Source: CAWAHD01 sp963781785
GTDB lineage: Bacteria > Planctomycetota > Planctomycetia > Isosphaerales > Isosphaeraceae
Assembly: GCA_963781785.1 (NCBI GenBank)
Contig: CAWAHD010000005.1
Location: forward strand, 744,001-808,000
Length of the DNA: 64,000 bases
Direction: 5' to 3'
Shown here: in pieces, positions 9,131 to 19,857 of the stretch
Numbering within the stretch: the first letter of the stretch is position 1
Layout of the letters: each line of letters begins with the position of its first letter
Notes under the pieces: generated by a model
Seen by the model: the letters and a program-made list of their open reading frames with translations, nothing else
Told to the model about the DNA's origin: nothing
Database searches by the model: none
Program-made: the position numbers and the translations under genes

Positions 9131-10212
9131 TCAAGCGGACGCCAGGACGTCGTGAATCGTCTCGCGGTTGACCGGGCGGATGACTCCTTTCTCGGTGATG
9201 ATTCCGGCGATCAATTCGGCCGGCGTGACGTCGAAGGCAGGGTTATAGACGTCGACTCCGTCGGGGGCCGTCTGGCGGCCGAAGCCGTGGGTGATCTCGC
9301 GCGGGTCGCGCTCTTCGATCGGGATCGCGGCGCCGTCCTGGATCGACAGGTCGAAGGTGCTCGACGGGGCGGCCACGTAAAACGGAATGCCGTGGGCTCG
9401 GGCCAGCAGGGCAACACCGTAGGTGCCGATCTTGTTGGCGGTATCGCCGTTGGCGGCGATCCGATCGGCACCGACGACGACCATCTGCACTTTTCCTTCG
9501 CGCATCACCTGGGCCGCCATGTTGTCGCAGATCAGCGTCACCGGGATTCCGCGCCGGGAAAGCTCCCAGGCCGTCAGCCGGGCGCCCTGGAGCAGCGGCC
9601 TGGTCTCGTCGGCAAAAACCCGCAATGATTTTCCTTGCTCGTGAGCGGCAAACACAACGGCCAGGGCCGTGCCGTAATCGGCCGTCGCCAGGCCGCCGGC
9701 GTTGCAGTGCGTCAAGATCCCCTGCCCCGGCTGAACCAGAGCAGCCCCGTGCCGCCCGATCGCCCGGCACATGGCACGGTCTTCCTCGTCGATCCGCCGA
9801 GCTTCCGCCAGCAGCTTTTCCAGGATCGCCGCGCCGTCGTCCGGGACAGCTTCACTCAGGCAGGCTTCCATGCGATCGAGCGCCCAGAAGAGGTTGACGG
9901 CCGTGGGACGGCTGGTGCGCAGCGAGGCCGCGGCGTCTGCCAAAGCGCGGCGCACCAGGCTGGGTTTATCCCAGCCCTGGGACCGCGCCCGATCACCGCT
10001 CCATACGCCGCCGCGACCCCGATGGCGGGAGCACCGCGGACGCGAAGCGACTTGATTGCCTCCCAGACCGCCGGAACGTCGGCCAGATCGATCTCGACAT
10101 ATTCCGTGGGAAGACGGGTCTGGTCGATCAACCGCAAAAACCCAGTCGTCGTGTCGCCGACCCACCGGACCGTATCAAACGCAAGGGGTGGGCTGCCCTG
10201 GAGAATCGACAT
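9131..10212 (-). CDS. mtnA: S-methyl-5-thioribose-1-phosphate isomerase (frameshifted)
   Basis: Converts methylthioribose-1-phosphate to methylthioribulose-1-phosphate in methionine salvage; eIF2B-like fold. Key blocks: LRVRGAPAIGVAAAYG, LTHCNAGGLAT (catalytic Cys), and GADRIAANGDTANKIGTY. Of two tandem ATGs, 10212 has the better spacing (six bases) from GAGAGG. One frameshift near 9980, within the conserved GSQGWDKPSLVRRALADAA stretch, splits the reading. The protein, about 360 residues, is otherwise complete to VRPVNRETIHDVLASA. Confidence 0.92.
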
Positions 10213-10263
10213 CATCAACCTCTCTCGCACCCAATCCTCGCCAGCCCAGCCGCTCGGCGCCCT

Positions 10264-10623
10264 TCAGTCGTCACTGTCGCCGTCATCGTCATCATCGTCG
10301 TCGTCCCCCTCGGCCTCCTCCGGATCAATCCAGGCGTAAAGCTCCGAGAAGACTTCCCAGATGTTGCGGAGCGCCGTCTTGACGTCGCCGGATTTGAGAG
10401 GGCCGTGTGGTCCCGCGTATCCGGCCACCTGGGTGGCAATCCGCAAGAGCTCGAGGTTTTGCCGCCTCATCTCGAGAAAGATCTGGCTCTGAGTGTCCAG
10501 CTCGAGGGCCTCTTCGAGAGCCTCTTCGACCTCATGCTCGTGCTCGTGCTCGTGCTCCTGGTCGTGCTCATGCTCGTGGTCGTGGCCATTGTCCTTGTCG
10601 GCATCAAAGTCGTTCTGGGTCAT
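10264..10623 (-). CDS. Small His/Glu- and Asp-rich protein of unknown function
   Basis: A 119-residue acidic protein. Residues 14-32 alternate His and Glu (HDHEHEHDQEHEHEHEHE), the middle (about 33-100) is a plausible helical domain, and the C-terminus ends in a run of eight aspartates. No known family recognised. The His/Glu and poly-Asp tracts could bind divalent metal ions, which is inference from composition only. Start ATG 10623. It sits between ald and mtnA, all in the same orientation. Intact. Confidence 0.65.
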   Translation of the reverse strand: MTQNDFDADKDNGHDHEHEHDQEHEHEHEHEVEEALEEALELDTQSQIFLEMRRQNLELLRIATQVAGYAGPHGPLKSGDVKTALRNIWEVFSELYAWIDPEEAEGDDDDDDDDGDSDD

Positions 10624-10759
10624 GGGATCAATCGCTCCGAAAACCTGATCGATGGATTGCAGCGGTTCGCGCTCTTCGCCATGCCGGCAGCCACGAGGCA
10701 CTGTGAGGCCGCCGTGGCAGCCGATCTATTCTGACCAGATCGGGCCGTAGACGCCACGG

Positions 10760-11917
10760 TCAGGTGAGCGCGAGATCGCCGGCGCCGGCGGATACGGGCA
10801 CGGATGACGGCCGCCGGTCGAGCGGATGAAGCGGCAATCCAAAGGTCGCGGCGACGGCCTGATTCGTCACGTGCCCCTCGTCAATATTCACTCCCTGGGC
10901 CACACCCGGATCGGCCGCCGCCAGGTTCCGCCACCCATGCCTGGCAAACTGGAGGACATAGGGCAAGGTGACGTTGCACAAGGCGTAGGTGCTCGTGCGA
11001 CCGACTGCGCCCGGCATGTTGGTGACGCAGTAATGAACCACGCCGTCGACGACATAGGTCGGCTGGCGATGCGTCGTCGGACGGCTGGTGGCGACGCAGC
11101 CTCCTTGATCGATCGCGACGTCCACGATCACGGCGCCGGTTTTCATCAGGCGCAGGTCGTCCCGACGCAAGAGCCGTGGCGCCGCGCGCCGGTGATCAGC
11201 ACGGCGCCGATCACCAGGTCGGCGCGCTCGATCGATTCGATGATCGTGTGGCGGTCGGAGTAAAGCGTGGTGACGTTGGGAGGCATGATATCGTCGAGGT
11301 AACGCAGGCGGTCGAGGTTGATGTCGAGGATTCGGACGGTGGCACCGAGCCCGGCGGCGACCTTGGCGGCATTGGAGCCGACGACTCCTCCGCCCAGGAT
11401 GGCGATCTCGGCGGGAGCGACCCCCGGGACGCCCGAGAGCAGGATTCCGCGCCCTTCCTGCGGACGCTCGAGAAACTTCGCGCCTTCCTGGATGCTCATT
11501 CGTCCGGCGACCTCGCTCATCGGCGTCAAGAGCGGGAGCCCGCCGCGCGCGTCGCGCAGCGTCTCATAGGCGATCGCCGTCACGCCGCTGTCGATGATGG
11601 CCCGCGTGAGGGTCAGGTCGGCGGCAAAATGAAAGTACGTGAAGACGACCTGGCCCGGCCGCAGCCGGGGCCATTCCTCCGGTTGCGGCTCCTTCACCTT
11701 GACGACGAAGTCGGCCTCGGCCCAGATCTCGGCCGCCTCGGCCACGATCGGTCGCGCCGGCTGACTGGTACAGTGCGTCGGCGATCCCGCTTCCCAGCCC
11801 GGCACCGGTCTCGATCAGAACCGTGTGACCCGCCTGGGTCAGCTCCTCCGCGCCGACCGGAAGCATCGCCACGCGATACTCGTCCGGCTTGATTTCCTTG
11901 GGCACTCCCACCTTCAT
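10760..11917 (-). CDS. ald: Alanine dehydrogenase (frameshifted)
   Basis: NAD-dependent interconversion of L-alanine and pyruvate + ammonia. The chain starts MKVGVPKEIKPDEYRVAMLP, contains VKVKEPQPEEW with the substrate lysine, the Rossmann turn ILGGGVVGSNAAKVA, and the C-terminal VIVDVAIDQGGC and HYCVTNMPGAVGRTS blocks. The ATG at 11917 is preceded by GAGGGAG. Frameshifts near 11765 and 11172 divide it into three readings that join without loss. Expected length about 375-385 residues. Confidence 0.92.
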
Positions 11918-12024
11918 CAAAGCGACTCCCTCTCACGCCGAGGATCCAGCAAATCGGCCTGATCCGGCACGCTCCCGTCGCGCCGAGCCTATTCAGCCAC
12001 GCCATTGGACCCGAGTGACCACTC

Positions 12025-13545
12025 TCAGTTATCCAGGTCGGAGAGCAACTCGTTGACTTCGTGGTTGAGAAACCGGGTGGCGAGGTCGAGATGGCTGCCG
12101 CGCTGGGCTTCACCAGCCCGGTCGGTGCGTGGCAGGGCGGTCTCGGGAGTCGCTTCATCAGGAGGCTGCCAGTCTCCGGACGGCGCACGCCGCCCGGCTC
12201 AATCTGCTTGCGAGAGCGCATGTAGAGCTTGATCGGAACGTCGCGGAACGGCAGCTTTTCGCGAAAATACATTGAGGAGGTAGCGCTGGTATGTCGGGTC
12301 GAAAAGCCGGGTGCTGTTCACGAACAAGACGATGGTTGGCGGGGCGACCCCGACTTGCGTGGCGTAATAGATTCGCGGGGCGCGGTTCTCGCGGCTGGCG
12401 GGGGGATGGGCTTCGACGGCCTCGCGGACGATCCGGTTGAGCGTGCCGGTGCTCACGCGCTTCCGTGCCTGCTTGAAGAGCGATTGCGAGAAGTTGATCA
12501 GCGCCTTCACGTTCCTTCCCGTGGTCGCCGTGATGAACGCCATGGGCATGTAGCTCATGTTGCGGAAGGCATACTGGACCATCGTGGCGAACCGGCCCAT
12601 GTTTCCCATCGACGGATCAGCGGGGTCGCGCTGCATCAGGTCCCACTTGTTGATCGTGAAGATGCATGGCTTGTGCTCCTGGCTGATGTAGTCGGCCAGT
12701 TGCTTGTCGAGCCGGGTGATGCCCTCGACGGGATCGAGGAACAACAGGACGACGTCGGCTCGGCGGATCGATCGCTGGGCGCGGTGGAACGAATAGAAGT
12801 CGAGGTTGTCGCGGATCTTGGAGCTGCGTTTGATCCCGGCGGTATCGATCGCCAGAAACGGGACCTGGTCGAGCTCGAAGTGGACGTCGACCGAGTCGCG
12901 GGTGGTCCCCGGGCGTTCCGAGACGATCATTCGCTCGGCACGCGCCAGGGTGTTGATCAAGGTGGATTTGCCGGTGTTGGGCCTGCCGACGACGGCGATC
13001 TTCATCTCGGCGTTCACGGGCGCGGCTGCGTCGGCGGGAGGCAGCATCTCCTCGATCAGCCGCAACAACTGTTGCTTGTTGCGGTTCTGGTGAACCGACA
13101 CCGCTATCGGCTTGCCGCGGCCCATCTTGTAGAACTCGGCGCCGCGGTGATCAAGCCCGGGGATGTCGGACTTGTTCATCACGAGGATCACCGGCGTCTT
13201 TAAATAGCGCAGCCGCTGCGCGACTTCCTCGTCAAGTGGCATGAGCTCGTCGCGGATGTCTACGACGAACAAGATCAGGTCGGCCTCGTTGAGTGCCACG
13301 TCGATCTGGCGTTCGACGTCTTCGCTCAGGTCATCGCGATCGACGATGCCGATACCACCGGTATCGAACAGCTCCATGAACCGCGGATTCTCGTCGTCGC
13401 CAAGCTGAACGAGCGAACTGACGCGGTCGCGAGTCACGCCGGCCATCTCGTCGACGATGGCGATCCTTCGCCCCGAGATCCAGTTGAACAGTGACGATTT
13501 GCCGACGTTCGGCCGGCCCACAATCACAACCTTGGGGAGTGCCAT
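12025..13545 (-). CDS. der: Tandem-domain GTPase Der/EngA (frameshifted at the 3' end)
   Basis: Ribosome-assembly GTPase with two G domains: GRPNVGKSS near residue 10 and GRPNTGKST near 178, each with DTGG/DTAG and NKSD/NKWD motifs, then a KH-like domain. Start ATG 13545, directly before the first G domain; the open frame further upstream is not conserved. Near 12272 the frame changes and the conserved end FREKLPFRDVPIKLYMRSRK is read in another frame. A second shift near 12180 restores a tail of about 50 residues ending HEVNELLSDLDN and stopping at 12025. Without the shifts the protein would be about 505 residues. Confidence 0.92.
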
Positions 13546-13841
13546 GTCAATCACCAGCCTATCGGTATTGGCGCGGAGACTCGGCGACGCCGGCAAGGAG
13601 GGATGACGAGCAATGATGGAAAAAAGATGGCCAGACGGCCGTGTTCCAACTTGTCTTCGCGTCGGTTCCGCACACGGGTAAAACGGGAACGGAATGAGTA
13701 CCTGCCTATTATACGTCCACGGGTTCGGTTGCGGCAAATGGAGCGTCAGCGCAAAGGCCATGAAAAACTTGATCGCGACGATTACAATGACTGAGGGCAC
13801 GCCAGATAATCCGGCGAAGGAAACTGTGAGGACAGCATGAG

Positions 13842-14363
13842 ATGGAACGGATCGACCGGGGAGCCGGATTTCGTGTGCTGGATGGTGCCGCCCTGGTCGT
13901 GGGAGCGGCTATTGCCTCCATTCACATCCTGGGACTCTCGCGCGGCGACCTGTCCGGCCCGGCTTGGGTCATGGTTGCAATCACGTTCACCTGGGTCGCA
14001 GTGACCGCGGCGGGGCCGTTTGTGTACCTGGCACGCCGATTTTCGCGTCCGCCGCCTGGCTATCCCAAGCTCGGCGACCGGCTCTGGGCGATCCTGGGCG
14101 TCCCCTGGCTGGTGACCGCCCTGCTCCAGACGGCCTCGCCGGGCAGCGAGGCCAGGCACAATCCTCTGTTCACGACCACGTTGTCGGTGGGACTGGCCAT
14201 CGTTTGTCTGATAGCCTGGGTTGTCGTGTGGAACACCTGGGTCATGGCGTCTCCCCAGGACGCCGCGCGGATTGAGGCTGCTCCCTGGACGAACCGAGTC
14301 GGACTCATCTTATCGATCACCTGGCCTGTTCAATGTGGTCTGGGCATGGTGGTCTTGAGTTAG
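13842..14363 (+). CDS. Small four-TM membrane protein of unknown function
   Basis: A 173-residue hydrophobic protein with four predicted membrane helices (about residues 14-34, 40-62, 83-100, 117-140) and a final hydrophobic segment. I recognise no family. It is followed after seven bases by a second gene with the same length and helix layout, so the two are probably distant paralogs made together. Start ATG 13842; divergent from der. Intact. Confidence 0.6.
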   Translation: MERIDRGAGFRVLDGAALVVGAAIASIHILGLSRGDLSGPAWVMVAITFTWVAVTAAGPFVYLARRFSRPPPGYPKLGDRLWAILGVPWLVTALLQTASPGSEARHNPLFTTTLSVGLAIVCLIAWVVVWNTWVMASPQDAARIEAAPWTNRVGLILSITWPVQCGLGMVVLS

Positions 14364-14370
14364 GCGAAAC

Positions 14371-14913
14371 GTGCTGGAATCCAAGCCTCGGTCACACCCC
14401 CAGATTCCGCTTGTGGACGGCCTGGCGCTGATCGTGGGCTATGGCCTGGCGGCCGAGCTATTTCGAGCGTGCTGGCCGTCGCGCCTGCCGGACCCGTTTC
14501 TGGGCGTGCCGGCTGTCGCGCTCTACCTCTGGCTGGGTCTGGCGATGAGCGGGCCGATTCTCTTGCTATGGCGCGGCCTGGCACGTCCGGCTGCGGCGCC
14601 GCCAGGCGCCCTGTCGTCGCAGCCCGCGAGAGCAACCTGGGCCGAGCTTGCGTGGCTCTTGATCGGGATGTACTGGATCGTGATCGGACTTTTCGTCATT
14701 CCGGCTCGCCTGCGCACGTTTCGGCTCGCCGATACGTTGCTCTTCGGCCTGGTTCCTCTGGTCGTCTCGCTCGGGTTCTGGCTGTGCCGTCCCAAGGTCT
14801 TGGCCGACTCGCAACCTAGCCGCGCCTGGACCCACACCACGGCCGTTGCGCTCCTGGCGACCTGGCCGATCGCCTGGATCTGTCTCATCGTCCTGGGCAA
14901 GACGCTGAGTTGA
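14371..14913 (+). CDS. Small membrane protein, apparent paralog of the preceding gene
   Basis: 180 residues starting at GTG 14371, seven bases after the previous stop, with no clear ribosome site of its own, so translational coupling is likely. Like its neighbour it opens with a short polar stretch, then LVDGLALIVGYGLAAELF against VLDGAALVVGAAIASIHI in the neighbour, and has five hydrophobic segments. The alignment of these first helices is the basis for calling them related. Function unknown. Intact. Confidence 0.58.
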   Translation: MLESKPRSHPQIPLVDGLALIVGYGLAAELFRACWPSRLPDPFLGVPAVALYLWLGLAMSGPILLLWRGLARPAAAPPGALSSQPARATWAELAWLLIGMYWIVIGLFVIPARLRTFRLADTLLFGLVPLVVSLGFWLCRPKVLADSQPSRAWTHTTAVALLATWPIAWICLIVLGKTLS

Positions 14914-15014
14914 TGGGATCCGGGCCGAGAAAAAGTCCGGAATCCTGAATCGATCGAGTCACGTTCTCGACACTACCATTGCGTCAGGATGACTACGGGC
15001 CAGGAGTGTCATTC

Positions 15015-16948
15015 ATGCAGGAGGTCTCTAGGTCAGCAGCGCTCTTCGAGCAGGTCCAGATCCTGTTCCGCACCGGGACCGCGGCGGGCATGACGGACCG
15101 CGCACTCCTGGAGCGGTTTCTGGATCAGGGACGCGAGAACGGCGAGGCGGCATTCCAGGTCCTTGTCGAGCGTCACGGTCCGATGGTGTTCCGGGTGTGC
15201 AACCAGGCCCTCCGGGACCGGCACGCGGCCGAGGATGCTTTCCAGGCCACATTTCTGGTGCTGGCCCGGCAAGCGCGATCGATTCGCAAGGCGGATTCGC
15301 TGGAAAGCTGGCTCTTCGGGGTCGCCAGCCGGGCTGCGGCGCGAATCCGGATGCTCGAAGCGCGGCGACAGCAGTGCGAGCGGCGACTGGCGAACGTCCG
15401 GGCTGATGGCGAGTCGGATGTGCCTGACCCGTCAGAAAACTGGCCCGAGCTCCATGCCGAGATCGCGCGGCTTCCCGAGAAGTACCGAATACCAATCGTA
15501 CTTTGCTACTTCGAGGGTCTGACGCACGAACAAGCGGCGGGGCGGCTTGGCTGGCCGGTCGGGACCGTGAAGACCAGGCTTTCGCGCGCCGCGACCAGCT
15601 CAGGTGGCGTTTGCAGCGTCTCGTCGGGTGCGGTCCCTTGCCATTGATTCCGAGCGAGTGTCTCCGACCCCTGGGCGTCGCCCGGGTTCCCCGGCTGCTC
15701 GTGGATTCAACGGCGACGGCAGCAGCCCGGTACGTCCTCGGAACTGGTGCCGGCGGTCTCATTTCTTCTGCGGTGCTCGGGATCACAAAGGGAGTTTTGA
15801 GAATCATGTTGATCAACAAAATGAGAGTCGCCCTGGTCGCAATTCTCGGCGTGCTGGCGCTCGGATTGGGTGCGGTCGCGCTGGCTCGGCAAGCTGCCGG
15901 CGACCGGCCAGCCGATGGCCGGGTGCACCCGGCGGCCACGCTGGCGAAGGACGCGCCGACACCGAACGATGATCACGAAGTCTCACCGCGACCGACGGCA
16001 GCGAACGACCCGCCGCGGCCCACGTTCCTCCGCCTGGTTGGCCGGCTTTGGTATCCCGAGGATAAGCTGCACCCCATCCAGCCACGATTTGACTGCTTGA
16101 TCGAAAGAGTATTCGTCGGTTTCGGAGAGGCCGTCAAGAAGGGCGATCCGCTGCTCCAGGTCTCCAGCGCAGATTTGGCCGCCGCCAAGAACGATTACCA
16201 GGTGACGTACGCCGGGTGGCGCCGAGCCCTCGATGACGAGGCCAACGTCCCGACCGGGCCAGCAAAAACGCGGGCCCAGATCGACGGAACCCAGAAATTG
16301 ATCCAGATGAAAAGCGCCAAAGACAAGCTCGTGAACTACGGCCTGACCGAGGAGGAGATTGAGCACTTGATCAAGCCTGGGCAGTCTACTGATAATAAAA
16401 GGATGACGATACGATCTTCTGTGGATGGGTTGGTCATCGCGGGATGCCGTCGTGGGGAACCTCTATGACGCGAAGGACACTTTGCTCAAGATCGTCGTGG
16501 ATGACTCGATCGATGTCACGGGCGTCATCGATCCGCGTGATGCCCCGTATGTCGAAATCGGCCAGCGCATGATGGTCAACTTTCCCTACAGCGACCGTTC
16601 CGAAGCCGCCAAGGTGAAATCCATCGTCCGTGAAGTCGACCCGCGGGGACTCGGGAAGGTCACTCTCGGGGCCTCGATTCCCAATCACGATCACCAGCTC
16701 AAGGCCGGGATGTTTGTAAATCTCCAGTTGGAGCTTGGGCCCGCGCCCGATCGCCGCGCGCGACCGTCGCTGCCGTGCCTCGGAAATCCAGCCCGAGCCT
16801 GGAAGAGCGGTTGACCGATGTGGAGCGCAAACTGGAACGGATCGTCGATGAAAAGGACATCCGATCCACGAATGCCAAGATCCTGGAAGGCTTGGGTGAG
16901 CTGGAACGGAAGCTTGATAAAGCGCTCAAGGCCCGGCCGGGCGAATGA
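15015..16948 (+). CDS. ECF sigma factor fused through a TM segment to an HlyD-type efflux adaptor (frameshifted)
   Basis: Residues about 20-190 are an ECF sigma factor: region 2 (HGPMVFRVCNQALRDRHAAEDAFQATF split across the helix) and region 4 (LPEKYRIPIVLCYFEGLTHEQAA, GTVKTRLSRAR). A planctomycete-type tail follows, then a membrane segment (MRVALVAILGVLALGLGAVA, about 270-290), then an HlyD/RND adaptor module with PRFDCLIERVFVGFGEAVKKGDPLL (lipoyl-like half), helical hairpin, SSVDGLVI and a beta-barrel ending in a coiled coil (LTDVERKLERIVDEKD). The sigma tail, TM and adaptor share one uninterrupted frame from about 15600 to 16450, so the fusion is seen directly. Frameshifts occur near 15592, 16450 and 16765. 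A sigma factor tethered to the membrane by an envelope sensor is the likely meaning. Confidence 0.78.
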
Positions 16949-17247
16949 GAAGTCTGACGGACCAGAGATCGATAAACCACTCGATGCATTTCGATTTATT
17001 GCACCTGGAGCACCCGTCTGACCCTCGCTGAGGGAGAGGTATTCGTCACCAATAGCTCCGACTGCGTGCGGACGGCTGTGGTGAGGGGTCGACTGCAGCA
17101 ACGGCGCGCTTCGCGTCGAATGACTCGCCGCAAAAAACTGTGGCCAGCGTGAGAGCCGCAGCGCTGCCAGACACCTGCGAGCGGCGCGAGCAGTCCCCGC
17201 CGCTCGACGCTTTGGCCCGCGTGAAAGCCGCGGCGCCGCCAGACACT

Positions 17248-17415
17248 GGCTCCCTCTCCCTCCGGGAGAGGGCTGGGGTGAGGGTCGGGTTGATCAAGTT
17301 TAGCGATGGGGCGCATCGGGCGATTCAAGTTGAGAAGGCTCGCGGTGGCGCTGGTCGCGAAGGCTCTCGGTGGCGCTGGCCCTCACCCCAGCCCTCTCCC
17401 CCGGGAGAGGGAGCC
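17248..17415. repeat. Inverted pair of GC-rich REP-type elements
   Basis: GGCTCCCTCTCCCTCCGGGA and the bases after it (17248-17286, ending in GCTGGGGTGAGGG) recurs inverted at 17379-17415. Each arm is itself a palindrome (CCCTCTCCC/GGGAGAGGG). A degraded third copy lies near 17450-17478, and a direct repeat of about 28 bases (AGCCGCxGCGCxGCCAGACAC) occurs at 17150 and 17223. The 742-base stretch 16949-17690 holds only these repeats and a C-run/G-run hairpin near 17570-17590; I see no gene in it. Confidence 0.75.
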
Positions 17416-17690
17416 AGTAAAATGGATCGACCACCAGTGCGATGTGGCGCTCAGCCCTCTCCGCAACGACAGGGAGCCACAAACAGTCCCTCGGCTGCTG
17501 GTGTGTTGCGGCGCGGCCGCTGGCGTCTCCGGCAGGTGCCAGAAAAAAACCCCTCCCTGTGAGCCCCTGACCCCCCCTTCACAAGGGGGGGAAAGGGATT
17601 GTTTGCGAGGGACTTGTGCCTAACTGGAACCTCTTTCGCAGGTTGACGTCTCGATCCGGTTCATCCTTCATCCTTCAGCCCTTCCCAGGC

Positions 17691-19583
17691 TCACGAGTCT
17701 TCGCCCGAGGCTTTCTTCTTCATCTCCTCGGTCAAGGGCGGCGCCCAGTCCGGCTTGAGGCCGGCTTGCTGGCGCAGCCAGGCCATCCATTCGTCGTCGA
17801 GCCGCTGGGCGGCCTGGTCGCGTGCAGACATCTTGTAGCGATACTCATCGCCGTTGTCGGCGTAAAGCGCGGCGAACGTCGCGGGGTCGCGACGATCGAG
17901 CGCCATGACGTAGAAGACGCTGCGCGGCTGGTTGGGGGCCACGGCGACCGCTCCGGGCTCGAGGCCGAAGTAGGCGTTCCGGAACTCTGCGCCGACGTGG
18001 GGGACATCGGGCATCACGCTCTCATCGGGAACCGGCGTGTCGAGCTGGCTGGCATTGAAGACAAACTGGCGCCTCGGTGTCGGAGGAATCGTCACGACGC
18101 GGTACCCCTCGATCGTCGCCTCCTTGATCGTTCCGCCCTTCTTCTTGAGCTCGGCGGCAAGCTGGTCGGCGCTCTTCTCGGCGAGGATCCGGGCCTGCAC
18201 CGTCTTGCACGCCACGATCACGTCGCTGCGAACGTCGGCCAAGTCGGGTACATGCGGTGCGATGTCCTGGATCTTGCGGACCAGGAACCGCAAGCCGATC
18301 ACGTCGGTCAACTCCTCCGGCTCGAAGAGCCCCTTCTTGGGGTCGAATAACTCGTCGGCAAACTTTCGGCCGCTGCTCAAACGGCTCGTGCCGACCTCGG
18401 CGCCGGAAATCGCTCCGTAATTCTCGGCCTCTTCGCGCGAAAGCAGCTTGGTGACCTCGTACGACATTCCCTCGCGCTGGGCCAGTTCTTTCACATTCGG
18501 AGACACGGGCAGCACGGCCGTGGCCTTGGGGTTCTGCTTCCGCGCCTCCTCCAGCTCGTCGACAGCCGTGCTGTAGTCATTCGCAAACGGAATCATCACG
18601 TCGTCCTTGATCGAGCCGAACTGGTCGGTGATCTTGGCCTGCGCTTTCTCTTCCGCGACCCGTGTCGCCAGGGTCGAGCGGACGTCGTCAAACGGCCTGA
18701 GGATCGGGGGCGTGAGACTGGGCTGGCCGGCGAACAAATCGACGGGCAGCTCGGACCGCGTCGGGTATTCGTTTTTGTGGTTCTCGTACGCGGTGCGCAG
18801 CTCGGTCTCGGTCAGCGTGTCCTTGATGCTCTTGGCCACCGCGTTGCTGTCGACCGAAAGGATCTCGAACTGGATCTGGCGGGGCACCTTGAAGCCGGGA
18901 TTCTCGCTCTCGGGGTCGGGCAGCACATCCTTGTATTTTTCGTACATGGCCCGGATCTCGGCGTCGGACGGCTCGGGGACCTTGGCAAGGAACTTCGCGA
19001 CCGGGATCTCCACAACCTTGGCCGCTACACGCTCGTTCTGGTCGCGGTAGACCCGGAACACGTCGTAGGGGGTCACCAGCGGCCTGCCGATCAGGAACCG
19101 CATGTTCTTGAGGCGAAGTTGGTTGGCGATGTCGGTCAGGAGCTGGTCGCCGGTCACGCGGACGTTGAGCCGCGACAGCATGATCTCGAACAAGTCGCCG
19201 TTCATCTGATGGTTGGTGATGATTTCGAGGAATTCCCGGCCCAGCTCGGGCCCGGCGGGAATGCCCAGGCGGTCGGCCTCGTGCTGGAGAATCAAGGCGT
19301 CGACCATGTCGCGCTCCTTGATGTCGCCGAACCATTGACGGCCCAGATAGGGAGTGATCTCCGCCACGAACACGTTGGCGAGGTTCCGCTGTTCCTGCAT
19401 TTCCCGGAGCTTGCTGCGGTAGATCGTCCGGCCGTAAATCGTGGCGATCTCCTGATCGTGGCCGGCGAAGCTCGCATTGAACATGCGCGGCACGCTGTCG
19501 GAGATCACGAAACCAGCCATCGCCAGGATGCCCAGGACGGTCAGGAGCTTCTTCTGATGGCGACGAAATACCTCAAACGGCAT
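17691..19583 (-). CDS. SurA/PpiD-like periplasmic folding chaperone
   Basis: An intact 630-residue protein. The N-terminus MPFEVFRRHQKKLLTVLGIL is a short cytoplasmic end plus one membrane anchor (about residues 15-35), as in PpiD. Then comes a SurA_N-like helical region (DMVDALILQHEADRLGI) and repeated SurA/parvulin-like segments (residues about 200-330 and 400-500). The enzyme family isomerises prolyl bonds and holds outer-membrane proteins; I cannot identify an intact parvulin active site, so it may be chaperone only. Start ATG 19583. It is the longest gene in the first 30 kb without a frameshift. Confidence 0.75.
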   Translation of the reverse strand: MPFEVFRRHQKKLLTVLGILAMAGFVISDSVPRMFNASFAGHDQEIATIYGRTIYRSKLREMQEQRNLANVFVAEITPYLGRQWFGDIKERDMVDALILQHEADRLGIPAGPELGREFLEIITNHQMNGDLFEIMLSRLNVRVTGDQLLTDIANQLRLKNMRFLIGRPLVTPYDVFRVYRDQNERVAAKVVEIPVAKFLAKVPEPSDAEIRAMYEKYKDVLPDPESENPGFKVPRQIQFEILSVDSNAVAKSIKDTLTETELRTAYENHKNEYPTRSELPVDLFAGQPSLTPPILRPFDDVRSTLATRVAEEKAQAKITDQFGSIKDDVMIPFANDYSTAVDELEEARKQNPKATAVLPVSPNVKELAQREGMSYEVTKLLSREEAENYGAISGAEVGTSRLSSGRKFADELFDPKKGLFEPEELTDVIGLRFLVRKIQDIAPHVPDLADVRSDVIVACKTVQARILAEKSADQLAAELKKKGGTIKEATIEGYRVVTIPPTPRRQFVFNASQLDTPVPDESVMPDVPHVGAEFRNAYFGLEPGAVAVAPNQPRSVFYVMALDRRDPATFAALYADNGDEYRYKMSARDQAAQRLDDEWMAWLRQQAGLKPDWAPPLTEEMKKKASGEDS

Positions 19584-19857
19584 GGATGTTCCTCGAGTTT
19601 CCAAAAGCCCCGGTGCGTCCCGCCCAAACCCCCCCTGCGAGATGCCGCTTCGGAGCACCCCCCCTTGACAGGCACCGATACCCTAGCTTATGTCGCTTAT
19701 GGAGCGGCACTCGGCGTGATCGACCTTGCCGAGCTATCCTCATCGTAGCAAGATTGACCGAAACGACAATCGCAAAGACCGCGTCGATCAGCGGAGCAAT
19801 CGTGATGCAAGATCGACGGAACGCTTTTTCTGGAAACAGGATAAGGTAGGACACCCC

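Noticed and set aside
15806..16468. Separate HlyD adaptor gene starting at an internal ATG
   Set aside because: Possible, but no ribosome site is evident and the sigma tail reads into the TM segment without interruption, so a fusion is the simpler reading.
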